From: JBGZFC01 sp964631255
GTDB taxonomy: Bacteria; Bacteroidota; Bacteroidia; Bacteroidales; Dysgonomonadaceae
Direction of reading: 5' to 3'
NCBI GenBank assembly: GCA_964631255.1
Contig: CAZVWS010000008.1
Coordinates: 1 to 56,321, forward strand
Length of the DNA: 56,321 bases
Both the position numbers and the translations under genes were made by a program. The notes below the pieces were generated by a model. It saw only the letters and a program-made list of their open reading frames with translations. It did no database searches and was not told the DNA's origin. Shown one piece after another: positions 32,878 through 40,984 of the stretch. Every line of letters starts with the position of its first letter. Positions within the stretch are counted from its first letter, which is position 1.

Positions 32878-33579
32878 ATGAAAAATCGAATTATTGAAGC
32901 ATCTATTTTGGCTATCGGACTCATTATTATGGGTCTTGCCATCCGAAGTGGAATCGGTTCTTTCTCGCAAAGAGACAGAGTAGTAAACGTGAAAGGACTT
33001 GCCGAACGAGAGATGTTGGCAGACAAAGTGATTTGGCCAATTGTGTACAAAGAGGTGGGCAACAATTTGACCACGCTCTACGAAAATTTGAATGCAAAAA
33101 ACGAAACAATCATCGCATTTCTTCAATCAAATGGTATAAAACAAGACGAAATCAGTATTGCCGCACCACAAGTGATTGATATGGAAGCCGAACGATACAA
33201 CCAAAACAATTTCAATAACCGATACAACATTACATCCATCATTACCGTCAGCTCCAACAAAGTAGAGCTGGTACAAAAATTGTTGGGTCGGCAAGCCGAA
33301 TTACTCACAAAAGGAGTTGCAGTGGTAGGCAGCGATTACCAATACAATGTGCTTTACTCATTTACCAAACTCAATGAAATAAAGCCACAAATGATTGAAG
33401 AGGCAACTAAAAATGCCCGCGAAGCAGCCGAAAAATTTGCCAATGACTCCGACAGTAAACTGGGAAAAATAAAATCGGCAAACCAAGGTCAGTTTAGTAT
33501 TAACGACCGCGATGCAAACACGCCCCACATCAAAAATATTCGGGTGGTCAGTTCCATCGAGTATTATTTGAAGGACTAA
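32878..33579 (+). CDS. SIMPL-domain (DUF541) protein
   Basis: A 233-residue protein with an N-terminal membrane segment (about 5-25, an uncleaved signal anchor or signal peptide) and a SIMPL domain: VVNVKGLAEREMLADKVIWP, the IIAFLQSNGIKQDEISIAAPQV repeat-like helix-strand, and AREAAEKFANDSDSKLGKI near the end. DUF541 proteins such as YggE and BP26 assemble into periplasmic rings; a link to oxidative stress is reported for YggE. The anchor suggests a periplasmic location. Follows sufB on the same strand with a 44-base gap, likely co-transcribed, which could mean a stress link. Confidence 0.88.
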   Translation: MKNRIIEASILAIGLIIMGLAIRSGIGSFSQRDRVVNVKGLAEREMLADKVIWPIVYKEVGNNLTTLYENLNAKNETIIAFLQSNGIKQDEISIAAPQVIDMEAERYNQNNFNNRYNITSIITVSSNKVELVQKLLGRQAELLTKGVAVVGSDYQYNVLYSFTKLNEIKPQMIEEATKNAREAAEKFANDSDSKLGKIKSANQGQFSINDRDANTPHIKNIRVVSSIEYYLKD

Positions 33580-33648
33580 AAAATACAAACAAAATAGCGT
33601 TTCCTGCCAAGCCTCATTTGCCAAGAAATGCTTACAACGCACGGTAGT

Positions 33649-35913
33649 ATGAAAAAAATAGGTTCATTTTTTTTGTTGGCGACATTGGTTTTGTTGGCAT
33701 CTTGCCAAAATAGCGAAACCCCCAAAACAAAAAAAGCCAACGAGTTTGTGCAACTCATTCCACAACCAAATAGTATTGAAACCGGAAAAGATTCGTTAGA
33801 CATCTCTTCCGGTTTTCGGTTTAATTTTTCGCAATTGCCTCCGTCGGTTGCCGAAAATCTGCAATCATATCTAAAAACCGTTTCGCTGAATATTGCCGAC
33901 GAGGGCAAGGAGATTAAACTGCTGTTGAACACAAACCAAAATACGACACCAACAGACGAATCGTATTCGCTGCATATCGATAAAAAAGGTATCGGGATGA
34001 GCGCGAAAACCGAGAAAGGACTATTTTACGCCATCCAAACATACATGCAATTGGTGCGCCAAAATCCGCGGAAACTCCCGTATGTAGAGATTGAAGACAA
34101 TCCGCGTTTTGCCTATCGAGGTATGCATATCGATGTGTCGCGACACTTTTTCTCGCTCGATTTTCTAAAAAAACAGATCGACCTCATGGCGCAATACAAA
34201 CTCAATCATTTTCATTGGCACCTTACCGATGGACCAGGTTGGCGTATCGAAATAAAAAAATATCCCGAGCTAACCAATATTGCCGCGTGGCGCACCCACC
34301 CGCTTTGGAAAGATTGGTGGGCATCCGGCAGAAAATATTTACCGCAAGGCACACCAAATGCTTATGGCGGCTATTACACACAAGAGGAGGCACGTGAGTT
34401 GGTTGAATATGCCGCCCAAAGACATATAACCATCGTTCCGGAAATAGAAATGCCCGGACACTCGGAGGAAGTTTTGGCTGTTTACCCGCATTTAGCTTGT
34501 ACCGGTAAACCATATACAAGTAGCGAATTTTGTATTGGAAACGATGAAACTTTCGTTTTTTTAGAAAATGTTTTGCAAGAAATTATCGATATTTTTCCAT
34601 CTACTTTCATCCATATTGGCGGAGATGAAGCAAGCAAAGAGCATTGGAAAAATTGCCCAAAATGCCAAGCTCGCATACAAAAAGAAGGATTGAAAAACGA
34701 AGCCGAATTGCAAAGTTATCTTATCAGACGAATAGAAAAATTTTTGCACAGCAAAGGAAGAGAACTCATTGGATGGGACGAAATTTTGGAAGGCGGATTG
34801 GATAAAAGCGCGGTGGTGATGACGTGGCGCGACGAGAAAACCGGTATCGAAGCGGCACAAAACGGACACCGGGTAATTATGACACCGGGCAAATATCTCT
34901 ATTTTGATAGCTACCAAGGCACTCCCGACAAGCAACCCGAGGCCATTGGCGGGTTCTTGCCCATTGAGCAAGTATATTCGTACAACCCCGTTCCCGATAG
35001 CTTGGCGGCTACGCACGTCGATAAGATTTGGGGCGTGCAGGCAAACATGTGGGCAGAATATATCCCCACCGAAGCGCATGCCGAGTACATGCTCTATCCG
35101 CGCATGCTGGCACTTGCCGAAGTGGCGTGGACCAATCCCGAAAACAAATCGTGGGAATCTTTCAAACGACGCGTCAATCAAGATATTCCATTTTTACAAA
35201 AACAAGGTTACAACACCTACACGTTGAGCAAAGAGCCGTTTGTATCGTTGCAAAACGACAGTACGCAAAAAGCTATTAGCATAATATTAACCTCCGAAAT
35301 TTCGCCCGTAGAGATAAGATACACAACCGATGGCACACCCGTTACGAGCCAATCGGCCATTTACAACACTCCTATTTTGGTAAAAGATTCGGCAAAACTA
35401 AAAACCCAACTTTTCCACAACGGCAAACCTTTGGGCGAAGTTTTGGAACGACGAATCGATTATCACAAAGCTATTGGCAAACAGATTGCGTATCTGAATC
35501 CTTACAACAGATATTATCCTGCCGGCGGGCAAAAAACACTGATTGACGGGCTGTATGGCGGATTTTCGCATGGCGATGGGTTTTGGCAAGGCTTTATCGG
35601 TGCCAATTTTGATGTTATCATAGATTTGGGAAAATCGGAAACGCTTCGCTATGCACGCATCAACTTTTTGCAAAACGGCAATGCCGAAATTTGGCTCCCA
35701 AAAGATGTTACTATCTCTTTATCTGATGAGAAAGGCGAAAAATATGAAACGGTAGCCAAGTTCAACAACAATGAAGCAATCAATAAACCGGGAACTTTTT
35801 TCGAATCTTTCCAGTGGAATGGCACACACAATGCCCGATTTATTCGCATCACGGCAACCATTAATCCAGCTGTAAGAGGTTGGCTGTTTGCAGATGAGAT
35901 AATTGTGTGGTAA
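33649..35913 (+). CDS. GH20 beta-N-acetylhexosaminidase lipoprotein
   Basis: A 754-residue outer-surface or periplasmic enzyme releasing N-acetylhexosamines from glycans. The signal peptide has lipobox LLASC (Cys18). Order: GH20b domain (about 30-130), the catalytic GH20 barrel (about 140-500) with HWHLTDGPGWRIEI and the catalytic pair Asp326-Glu327 in HIGGDEASKEHW, a chitobiase-type C-terminal domain (about 530-600) and a C-terminal F5/8 type C carbohydrate-binding domain ending in RGWLFADEI. Start chosen at 33649, since seven codons upstream (ATG at 33628) would precede the signal peptide. No polysaccharide-utilisation genes are adjacent. Confidence 0.95.
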   Translation: MKKIGSFFLLATLVLLASCQNSETPKTKKANEFVQLIPQPNSIETGKDSLDISSGFRFNFSQLPPSVAENLQSYLKTVSLNIADEGKEIKLLLNTNQNTTPTDESYSLHIDKKGIGMSAKTEKGLFYAIQTYMQLVRQNPRKLPYVEIEDNPRFAYRGMHIDVSRHFFSLDFLKKQIDLMAQYKLNHFHWHLTDGPGWRIEIKKYPELTNIAAWRTHPLWKDWWASGRKYLPQGTPNAYGGYYTQEEARELVEYAAQRHITIVPEIEMPGHSEEVLAVYPHLACTGKPYTSSEFCIGNDETFVFLENVLQEIIDIFPSTFIHIGGDEASKEHWKNCPKCQARIQKEGLKNEAELQSYLIRRIEKFLHSKGRELIGWDEILEGGLDKSAVVMTWRDEKTGIEAAQNGHRVIMTPGKYLYFDSYQGTPDKQPEAIGGFLPIEQVYSYNPVPDSLAATHVDKIWGVQANMWAEYIPTEAHAEYMLYPRMLALAEVAWTNPENKSWESFKRRVNQDIPFLQKQGYNTYTLSKEPFVSLQNDSTQKAISIILTSEISPVEIRYTTDGTPVTSQSAIYNTPILVKDSAKLKTQLFHNGKPLGEVLERRIDYHKAIGKQIAYLNPYNRYYPAGGQKTLIDGLYGGFSHGDGFWQGFIGANFDVIIDLGKSETLRYARINFLQNGNAEIWLPKDVTISLSDEKGEKYETVAKFNNNEAINKPGTFFESFQWNGTHNARFIRITATINPAVRGWLFADEIIVW

Positions 35914-35920
35914 AGTTTTT

Positions 35921-35940
35921 TTATTGCAGCCCGATAAAAC
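35921..35940 (+). repeat. Solo copy of the MITE-like end motif
   Basis: TTATTGCAGCCCGATAAAAC differs from the 21874-22014 element ends at only two positions and, as there, begins a few bases after a stop codon preceded by a T-run. No matching inverted copy is seen nearby. Confidence 0.6.
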
Positions 35941-35946
35941 CAAAGG

Positions 35947-36138
35947 ATGTACAAAAAGCTTGACTATTTAGTCAAGAGTTCCTGCACCTTGCTTTCTGCG
36001 TTTGACTATTTAGTCGAAGGCTCCCGCATCTTGTTTTCTGTGCTTGACTGTTTAGTCGAAAGCTCCCGCACCTTATTTTCTGCGTTTGACTATTTAGTCG
36101 AGGGGTTACATTATTTTTCTCTCGTTTTAAGACAGTAA
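35947..36138 (+). CDS. Possible 63-residue protein made of 14-residue repeats
   Basis: The frame from ATG at 35947 to TAA at 36138 encodes four successive 14-residue units: LDYLVKSSCTLLSA, FDYLVEGSRILFSV, LDCLVESSRTLFSA and FDYLVEGLHYFSLV. They follow exactly from the 42-bp DNA repeat, 42 being a multiple of three. The units are amphipathic and could be helical. An opposite-strand frame is also open through the repeat, so the coding claim is weak: openness may only reflect the period. No family is recognised. No promoter or ribosome-site evidence is seen; it may be read from the GH20 message. Confidence 0.35.
   Translation: MYKKLDYLVKSSCTLLSAFDYLVEGSRILFSVLDCLVESSRTLFSAFDYLVEGLHYFSLVLRQ
35960..36102 (+). 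repeat. 42-bp tandem repeat, 3.4 copies
   Basis: Copies start at 35960, 36002, 36044 and 36086 (last one partial), exactly 42 bases apart. Each begins with the palindromic core TTGACTATTTAGTC, followed by a YTCCYGCAYCTTRYTTTCTG stretch. The first copy has a fully symmetric 18-bp core (35959-35976). There are no spacers, so it is not a CRISPR. Confidence 0.9.
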
Positions 36139-36151
36139 CTTAAAACAAAGG

Positions 36152-36188
36152 CTCTCCCCTCTGTTTTCACAAAAGGGAGAGTTTTTTT
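36152..36188 (+). terminator. Terminator downstream of GH20 and the repeat
   Basis: CTCTCCC pairs with GGGAGAG across a 16-base loop and is followed by seven T's. It ends transcription from the GH20 side, before the convergent yidC. Confidence 0.8.
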
Positions 36189-36218
36189 ATAAATCAGAAG
36201 AGGAAAAATTTCAAAAAT

Positions 36219-38201
36219 CTATCTTCTATTATTTTTCGCATTTTGTTTGGCTCTTTCGCGAGCTTGTTTTTCTTGCATTCTTTGTGCTTCTTCCAATCGA
36301 GCCATGAAACCCGATTTCTTTTTCGGTTTTTTCTTGTTTGCTTCCAATTGCAATAACAACTTATCTTCGTTCAAGAAAAATTTAAATAGCGAGGTTGAAG
36401 CAATTGCTATCAGCGTAGATAGGAAGTAGTAATAGTTCAATCCTGCCGGGTACGAGTTCAAAATAAAGAACATCATAATAGGCATCAGAATTGGCATGTA
36501 TTTCATTCCCGGCATTTGGGCTTGCCCGGTATCGGTTGATGCCATGTTGTATTTGGTATAGAAAATATTCACAACCGTCATCAACAAACAGAACAAACTG
36601 ATATGGTTGCCCAAGAAACGGGTAACGAGCGGTATATTTCCACTCCAACTGATGATGGAGTCGTACGTGGACAAGTCATCTGCCCACAAGAAACTTTGCT
36701 GACGCAATTCGATAGCCGAAGGGAAGAAGAAGAAAAACGCGAACAAAATGGGGCTTTGCAGCAACATAGGCAAACAGCCGCTCATGGGGCTTGCACCCGC
36801 TTTACTGTAAAGATCCATGGTGGCTTGTTGGCGTTTCATCATCGATTCTGAATCTTTGCCGGGATATTTGGCTTCAATTTCTTTTACTTGCGGACGCAAT
36901 ACCCGCAATTTGGCAGTCGATTTAAACGATTTGTAAGTCAATGGAAGAATCAGCAATTTCACCAGCAGAGTCATTATCAGAATAATAATGCCCATACTCC
37001 AGTTGAGCGACAAGAAGAAATTGAAAACCGGAATAGAGAAATATTTGTTTACCCAACTCAACCAACGATATCCCAAATAGACCAACTCTTGCAAATGCAG
37101 TTTTTCGTCTTCCGAAACAGCTTTTTTGTCGTAATCTTTGAGTGTGTAGTAGTGGTTTGGACCAAAATAGTAACTAAAATTGGCGTGCAAAGCGTCTTTT
37201 TCGGGTTCGGCTGTTACCGGAACCATGCTTTCGGCTTTGTATAATTTGATGTAATCTTTCTCGTTGGTCAGATTAGAGGTAAGAATGACGTTGCTAAATG
37301 GTTTTTCGGCAATAATTACCGAGCTAAAAAATTGGTCTTTAAAGGCAAACCATTTCACGGGTTCCGACACCTCTTTGCTGCTATTTTTTGCTTCGCTCAG
37401 CTTTTCTACATCTTGTCCGTCGTATTTATAATGGATGCGTGCATATCTATTTTCAAATGTGCGACCTCTCTCTTGCTGACGCAATTTTTGCTCCCAATTC
37501 AGCTTGAAATTCGACATATAATTGGGATGAATGCCATTGCTCATGCCCACGACACGGATATCAAAATCCATCATATATTCGTTTGCCGGCAACGTGTATA
37601 TAAAATCGATATACTGTTGGGGCGAGTTTTCTAATCTGAGAATAATGGTGCTGTCGTTGTTTGTTTCAATTGGTTTAAACAGATGGTCGCGTGTATTGAG
37701 CATGACGCTGTTTCTGTTGGCAAGTTCCAAATTGAAACGTGCCTCGTCGCCTTCAAAAAGGAAAAGACTGTCGTGGTTGTGCCGTTTTTGCCCTTTTAGT
37801 TGCACCGAAGCAATTGCCCCGCCACGTGTATTGAGCTGCAGTTTTATCTTTTCGTTTTCTAAGGTAATCATTTTTTCTGATTCCGTGCTTTTCAAACTAT
37901 CGGAAGCAGGCAATGTAGTTACCAAATCATTTGCAACTGCCGTGGAATCTGCTGCTGTAGTAGCACTATTGCCAGTTGCAAAAAAATCTTCCACACTGCT
38001 TTGGGTACTCCATTGTGCAAGAGGTGTGCTGTCGGTCGGGTTTTGACTCGCTGCATCGGCAACTGCTCTGTTTGCCAACTCGGTAGAGTCTCTAAGTCGT
38101 TTTTGTTCTGCAATTTGTTCCTTACTGGGACGTGTAAAAAAAGTGTATGCAATAAGAATTCCTGCTATGAGGACCATTCCAATTATTGTATTTTTATCCA
38201 T
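36219..38201 (-). CDS. yidC: Membrane protein insertase YidC
   Basis: Inserts and folds inner-membrane proteins, with Sec or alone. 660 residues, the long Gram-negative form: an N-terminal membrane anchor (MDKNTIIGMVLIAGILIAYTFF begins at residue 1), a large periplasmic beta-supersandwich domain (about 100-360), then the conserved five-span core with LNWSMGIIILIMTLLVKLLILP, the SMMKRQQATMDLYSKAGASPMSGCLPM loop and LNSYPAGLNYYYFLSTL. The C-terminus is highly basic, as needed for ribosome contact. pyrG lies 60 bases upstream on the same strand, the usual pair in Bacteroidota. Confidence 0.96.
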   Translation of the reverse strand: MDKNTIIGMVLIAGILIAYTFFTRPSKEQIAEQKRLRDSTELANRAVADAASQNPTDSTPLAQWSTQSSVEDFFATGNSATTAADSTAVANDLVTTLPASDSLKSTESEKMITLENEKIKLQLNTRGGAIASVQLKGQKRHNHDSLFLFEGDEARFNLELANRNSVMLNTRDHLFKPIETNNDSTIILRLENSPQQYIDFIYTLPANEYMMDFDIRVVGMSNGIHPNYMSNFKLNWEQKLRQQERGRTFENRYARIHYKYDGQDVEKLSEAKNSSKEVSEPVKWFAFKDQFFSSVIIAEKPFSNVILTSNLTNEKDYIKLYKAESMVPVTAEPEKDALHANFSYYFGPNHYYTLKDYDKKAVSEDEKLHLQELVYLGYRWLSWVNKYFSIPVFNFFLSLNWSMGIIILIMTLLVKLLILPLTYKSFKSTAKLRVLRPQVKEIEAKYPGKDSESMMKRQQATMDLYSKAGASPMSGCLPMLLQSPILFAFFFFFPSAIELRQQSFLWADDLSTYDSIISWSGNIPLVTRFLGNHISLFCLLMTVVNIFYTKYNMASTDTGQAQMPGMKYMPILMPIMMFFILNSYPAGLNYYYFLSTLIAIASTSLFKFFLNEDKLLLQLEANKKKPKKKSGFMARLEEAQRMQEKQARERAKQNAKNNRR

Positions 38202-38261
38202 TCTTTTCTTTCAGAAATGAGGACGATTTACACATCCTCTGTAACACATTCTTTTTAATTT

Positions 38262-39887
38262 TTATTGTTTGTTCTTTTTGATATCTGCTGTTTGCGATGC
38301 AGCTTTCATAAAACTCATAAACAGTGGGTTGGGCGAAATGACCGTACTGTTGTATTCGGGATGAAATTGTGTACCCAAGTACCATCTTTTTTCGGGTACT
38401 TCTACTATTTCTACCAAGTCAGCGTCCGGATTTATGCCGGTACATTTCATGCCAGCTGCTTCCAAACGGTCTTTGTACTCGTTGTTAAATTCGTATCTGT
38501 GTCTGTGTCTTTCACGCACTTTCGATTTATTATATGCTTGATGTGCCAAAGAGCCTTTTTTCAGAACACAATCGTACGCACCCAAACGCATGGTTGCGCC
38601 TTTGTTGGTAATATGTTTTTGCTCTTCCATCAGGTCGATAACTTTGTTATCGGTTTTCGGGTCCATTTCAGATGAGTTGGCATTTTCTAAACCAAGTACA
38701 TTTCGGGCATATTCTATTACCATGCACTGCATTCCCAGGCAGATTCCGAAAGTTGGAATATCGTTTTCGCGTGCATATTTGAGTGCAACAAATTTCCCCT
38801 CGATACCTCGCTGACCAAAACCGGGAGCGATGACAATGCCATCGGCATCTTTTAGTTTTTCGGCAATATTCTCGTCATTCAATGTTTCGGAATGACAAGT
38901 GTCTAAAACGAGTTTTCGGTCGTTGTAGATGGCTGCTTGCGAAAGAGCCTCATTTATTGACTTGTAAGCGTCGGGCAACTCGGCATATTTCCCGATAAGT
39001 TTGATGCGGACAGTTTTTTTGGCATCTTTTCTTTTCTGAAGAAATGCTTTCCATGCATCCAGATTTGCCTCTTGACGCGGTGGCATATTCAGTTTGCGCA
39101 ATACTTCGGCATCCATGCCTTGTTGTTGCATCATCACCGGCACTTCGTAAATAGTGGATACATCAATAGATTGCATCACAGAAGCCACTTCTACATTACA
39201 GAACAGCGCTACTTTGCGAAGCACCTCGTTGTTGAGTTTCTTTTCTGTACGCAGCACCAACATATCGGGTTGTATTCCAAGCGATTGAAGCTCTTTAACT
39301 GAGTGTTGGGTGGGTTTTGTTTTCAGTTCGCCGGCGGCAGCAATATAGGGTACGTAGGTCAAGTGAATGCAGAAGCAATTTTTTCCCAATTCCCAACGCA
39401 ATTGTCTCACGCTTTCTAAAAATGGTGTTGATTCGATATCTCCTACCGTTCCCCCAATTTCCGTGATAACGACATCAAATTTGTTTTTGATGCCCAATTG
39501 TTTAACGTTGCGTTTTATTTCGTCGGTAATGTGAGGTATTACCTGTACCGTTTTGCCCAGATAGTCGCCACGGCGTTCTTTTTCTATAACCGTTTGGTAA
39601 ATTCGTCCGGTAGTAACGTTGTTTTCGCGTGTTGTTTGTATATTTAGGAAACGCTCGTAGTGTCCCAAATCCAAATCGGCTTCGTGTCCATCTACTGTAA
39701 CAAAACACTCGCCGTGTTCGTATGGGTTCAATGTTCCCGGATCTACATTGATATAGGGGTCAAATTTTTGAATCGTTACTTTGTATCCTCTCGCTTGCAA
39801 AAGTTTTCCGAGTGATGAGGCAATAATGCCTTTTCCCAAAGAGGAAACCACACCACCGGTAACGAAAATGTACTTTGTATCAGCCAC
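38262..39887 (-). CDS. pyrG: CTP synthase
   Basis: Makes CTP from UTP, ATP and glutamine. The N-terminal synthase domain has TGGVVSSLGKGIIASSLG, the YINVDPGTLNPYEHGE segment and EIGGTVGDIES; the C-terminal class I glutaminase has the nucleophile Cys in FGICLGMQ and the His-Glu pair in QFHPEYNS. 541 residues, normal length. A -7 element (39926-39933, minus) precedes it. First gene of pyrG-yidC. Confidence 0.97.
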   Translation of the reverse strand: MADTKYIFVTGGVVSSLGKGIIASSLGKLLQARGYKVTIQKFDPYINVDPGTLNPYEHGECFVTVDGHEADLDLGHYERFLNIQTTRENNVTTGRIYQTVIEKERRGDYLGKTVQVIPHITDEIKRNVKQLGIKNKFDVVITEIGGTVGDIESTPFLESVRQLRWELGKNCFCIHLTYVPYIAAAGELKTKPTQHSVKELQSLGIQPDMLVLRTEKKLNNEVLRKVALFCNVEVASVMQSIDVSTIYEVPVMMQQQGMDAEVLRKLNMPPRQEANLDAWKAFLQKRKDAKKTVRIKLIGKYAELPDAYKSINEALSQAAIYNDRKLVLDTCHSETLNDENIAEKLKDADGIVIAPGFGQRGIEGKFVALKYARENDIPTFGICLGMQCMVIEYARNVLGLENANSSEMDPKTDNKVIDLMEEQKHITNKGATMRLGAYDCVLKKGSLAHQAYNKSKVRERHRHRYEFNNEYKDRLEAAGMKCTGINPDADLVEIVEVPEKRWYLGTQFHPEYNSTVISPNPLFMSFMKAASQTADIKKNKQ

Positions 39888-39925
39888 GATAATTGTAAGT
39901 TTTGTTGAATTTTTATTTTAAACAG

Positions 39926-39933
39926 CAAAGGTA
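39926..39933 (-). promoter_or_regulatory. Candidate -7 element of pyrG
   Basis: The minus strand reads TACCTTTG (TAnnTTTG), 38 bases upstream of the pyrG ATG; the -33 region is not clear. Confidence 0.5.
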
Positions 39934-40042
39934 CAAAAAAAAAACAGAAGAGAGGATGTTTATTTTGGTTTTCTGTGTGCCCTTTCAAAAAAAACAGCCA
40001 ATTTCTGTTGGTATGCAAATTGGGAAAAAGATGCTGAATTTG

Positions 40043-40978
40043 TTATTTTCTTTTGAGAAAATAGTGGGTATTTCTGTTTTTTATATCGTCGGTAAATCCG
40101 TCCACCAAACCCACCAAACAGTACGTGTTGGTTTTGGGGTCGTGTACAAACTGTTTTACCAAATAGAAATTATTGATTTCGGATGTATTTTTCACATGAA
40201 ATCTGGGTCCGTCGCAACGCACAATTTTATCACCTATCATGATATTGTCTTCATCGTAATAAGAGATACTTAGGTTTTTTGATAGATATTTTTGAACGGC
40301 TTGTTCCAGCTCTTCCAAATTAACATTTGGTATTTCCGGAAATTTCAGCACAAATCCGTTTCTAATATCAGAAAAGAAGTAATCGCTATCCGAAATTCCA
40401 AATTCTTCTTCCAGAACGTACATCATCACTTCTTCGGCTGAGTGCGCCATTTTTCGGTATTTGAGCGACTCGTGTACCATGTCGTAAATGCTTTCGGGAA
40501 GTGGACCAAACAGGCTTGGACGAGCCACAATTATCTCTTCGCCAATACCTACTATCAAATCGGCATTGCGATTGAGCGATGGATATAAAAGGTTGAAATG
40601 TTCGATTACGACACGTCGTTTTTTCTCGAGTATCAGGTTCACGTAATCGGCTATTTCGTACATCTGCGTAAACGCCATTTGGAAGCGAATATCGAGATGA
40701 AAAGTGGTAGCATCTTCCACATCGTCGAAGGAGTTGCGTACCTGCATTATTTTTCTGGGGTTAACAATATCGTCGTCGTTCGACAACTGAAGACCGGGAA
40801 ACATACCTTTGATAATAGACGATTTGCCGGCACCCGAATCGCCAATGATACCGATGAGCTTATCGGTAGAAGTTAAATGTTTTTGGGAGATGTGCTCTCC
40901 CAAAAACATTAATCTTTCTTTTCCTCTCGGCGCAAAGTATTGAGCCGAGACCATATAATCTTGTGCTAAATTCCTCAC
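40043..40978 (-). CDS. P-loop NTPase with AlaRS second-additional-domain-like C-terminus, uncharacterised
   Basis: A 311-residue cytoplasmic protein. The Walker A motif GDSGAGKS (46-53) in a DKLIGIIGDSGAGKSSIIKG context suggests a kinase-like P-loop domain (1-170); RRVVIEHFNLLYP (121-133) could hold the Walker B acidic residue. The C-terminal part has RKMAHSAEE (H179) and DKIVRCDGPRFHVKNTSEIN (about 250-269), which resembles the CGGTHVxxTGEIG signature of the alanyl-tRNA synthetase second additional domain; the spacing C-x5-H differs from C-x3-H, and the second His of HxxxH is missing. I recall this family annotated only as 'alanine-tRNA synthetase second additional domain' in Bacteroidota and Firmicutes. 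No substrate is known. It follows the delta-60 protein by 6 bases. Confidence 0.75.
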   Translation of the reverse strand: MRNLAQDYMVSAQYFAPRGKERLMFLGEHISQKHLTSTDKLIGIIGDSGAGKSSIIKGMFPGLQLSNDDDIVNPRKIMQVRNSFDDVEDATTFHLDIRFQMAFTQMYEIADYVNLILEKKRRVVIEHFNLLYPSLNRNADLIVGIGEEIIVARPSLFGPLPESIYDMVHESLKYRKMAHSAEEVMMYVLEEEFGISDSDYFFSDIRNGFVLKFPEIPNVNLEELEQAVQKYLSKNLSISYYDEDNIMIGDKIVRCDGPRFHVKNTSEINNFYLVKQFVHDPKTNTYCLVGLVDGFTDDIKNRNTHYFLKRK

Positions 40979-40984
40979 AAATAA

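Larger units (their letters stand above)
35914..36218 (+). other. Gap between GH20 and yidC: solo end motif, 42-bp repeats, terminator
   Basis: 305 bases without a confident gene. In order: a T-run and the IS/MITE-end-like motif (35921-35940), a 42-bp tandem repeat (35960-36102) inside a possible 63-codon frame (35947-36138), and a terminator at 36152. Convergent with yidC. Confidence 0.7.

Noticed and set aside
33628..33648. Upstream ATG for the GH20 gene
   Set aside because: It would add seven residues before a complete lipoprotein signal peptide; the start at 33649 fits better.
35960..36102. Possible CRISPR array
   Set aside because: The 42-bp units are contiguous with no unique spacers, and there are no cas genes.
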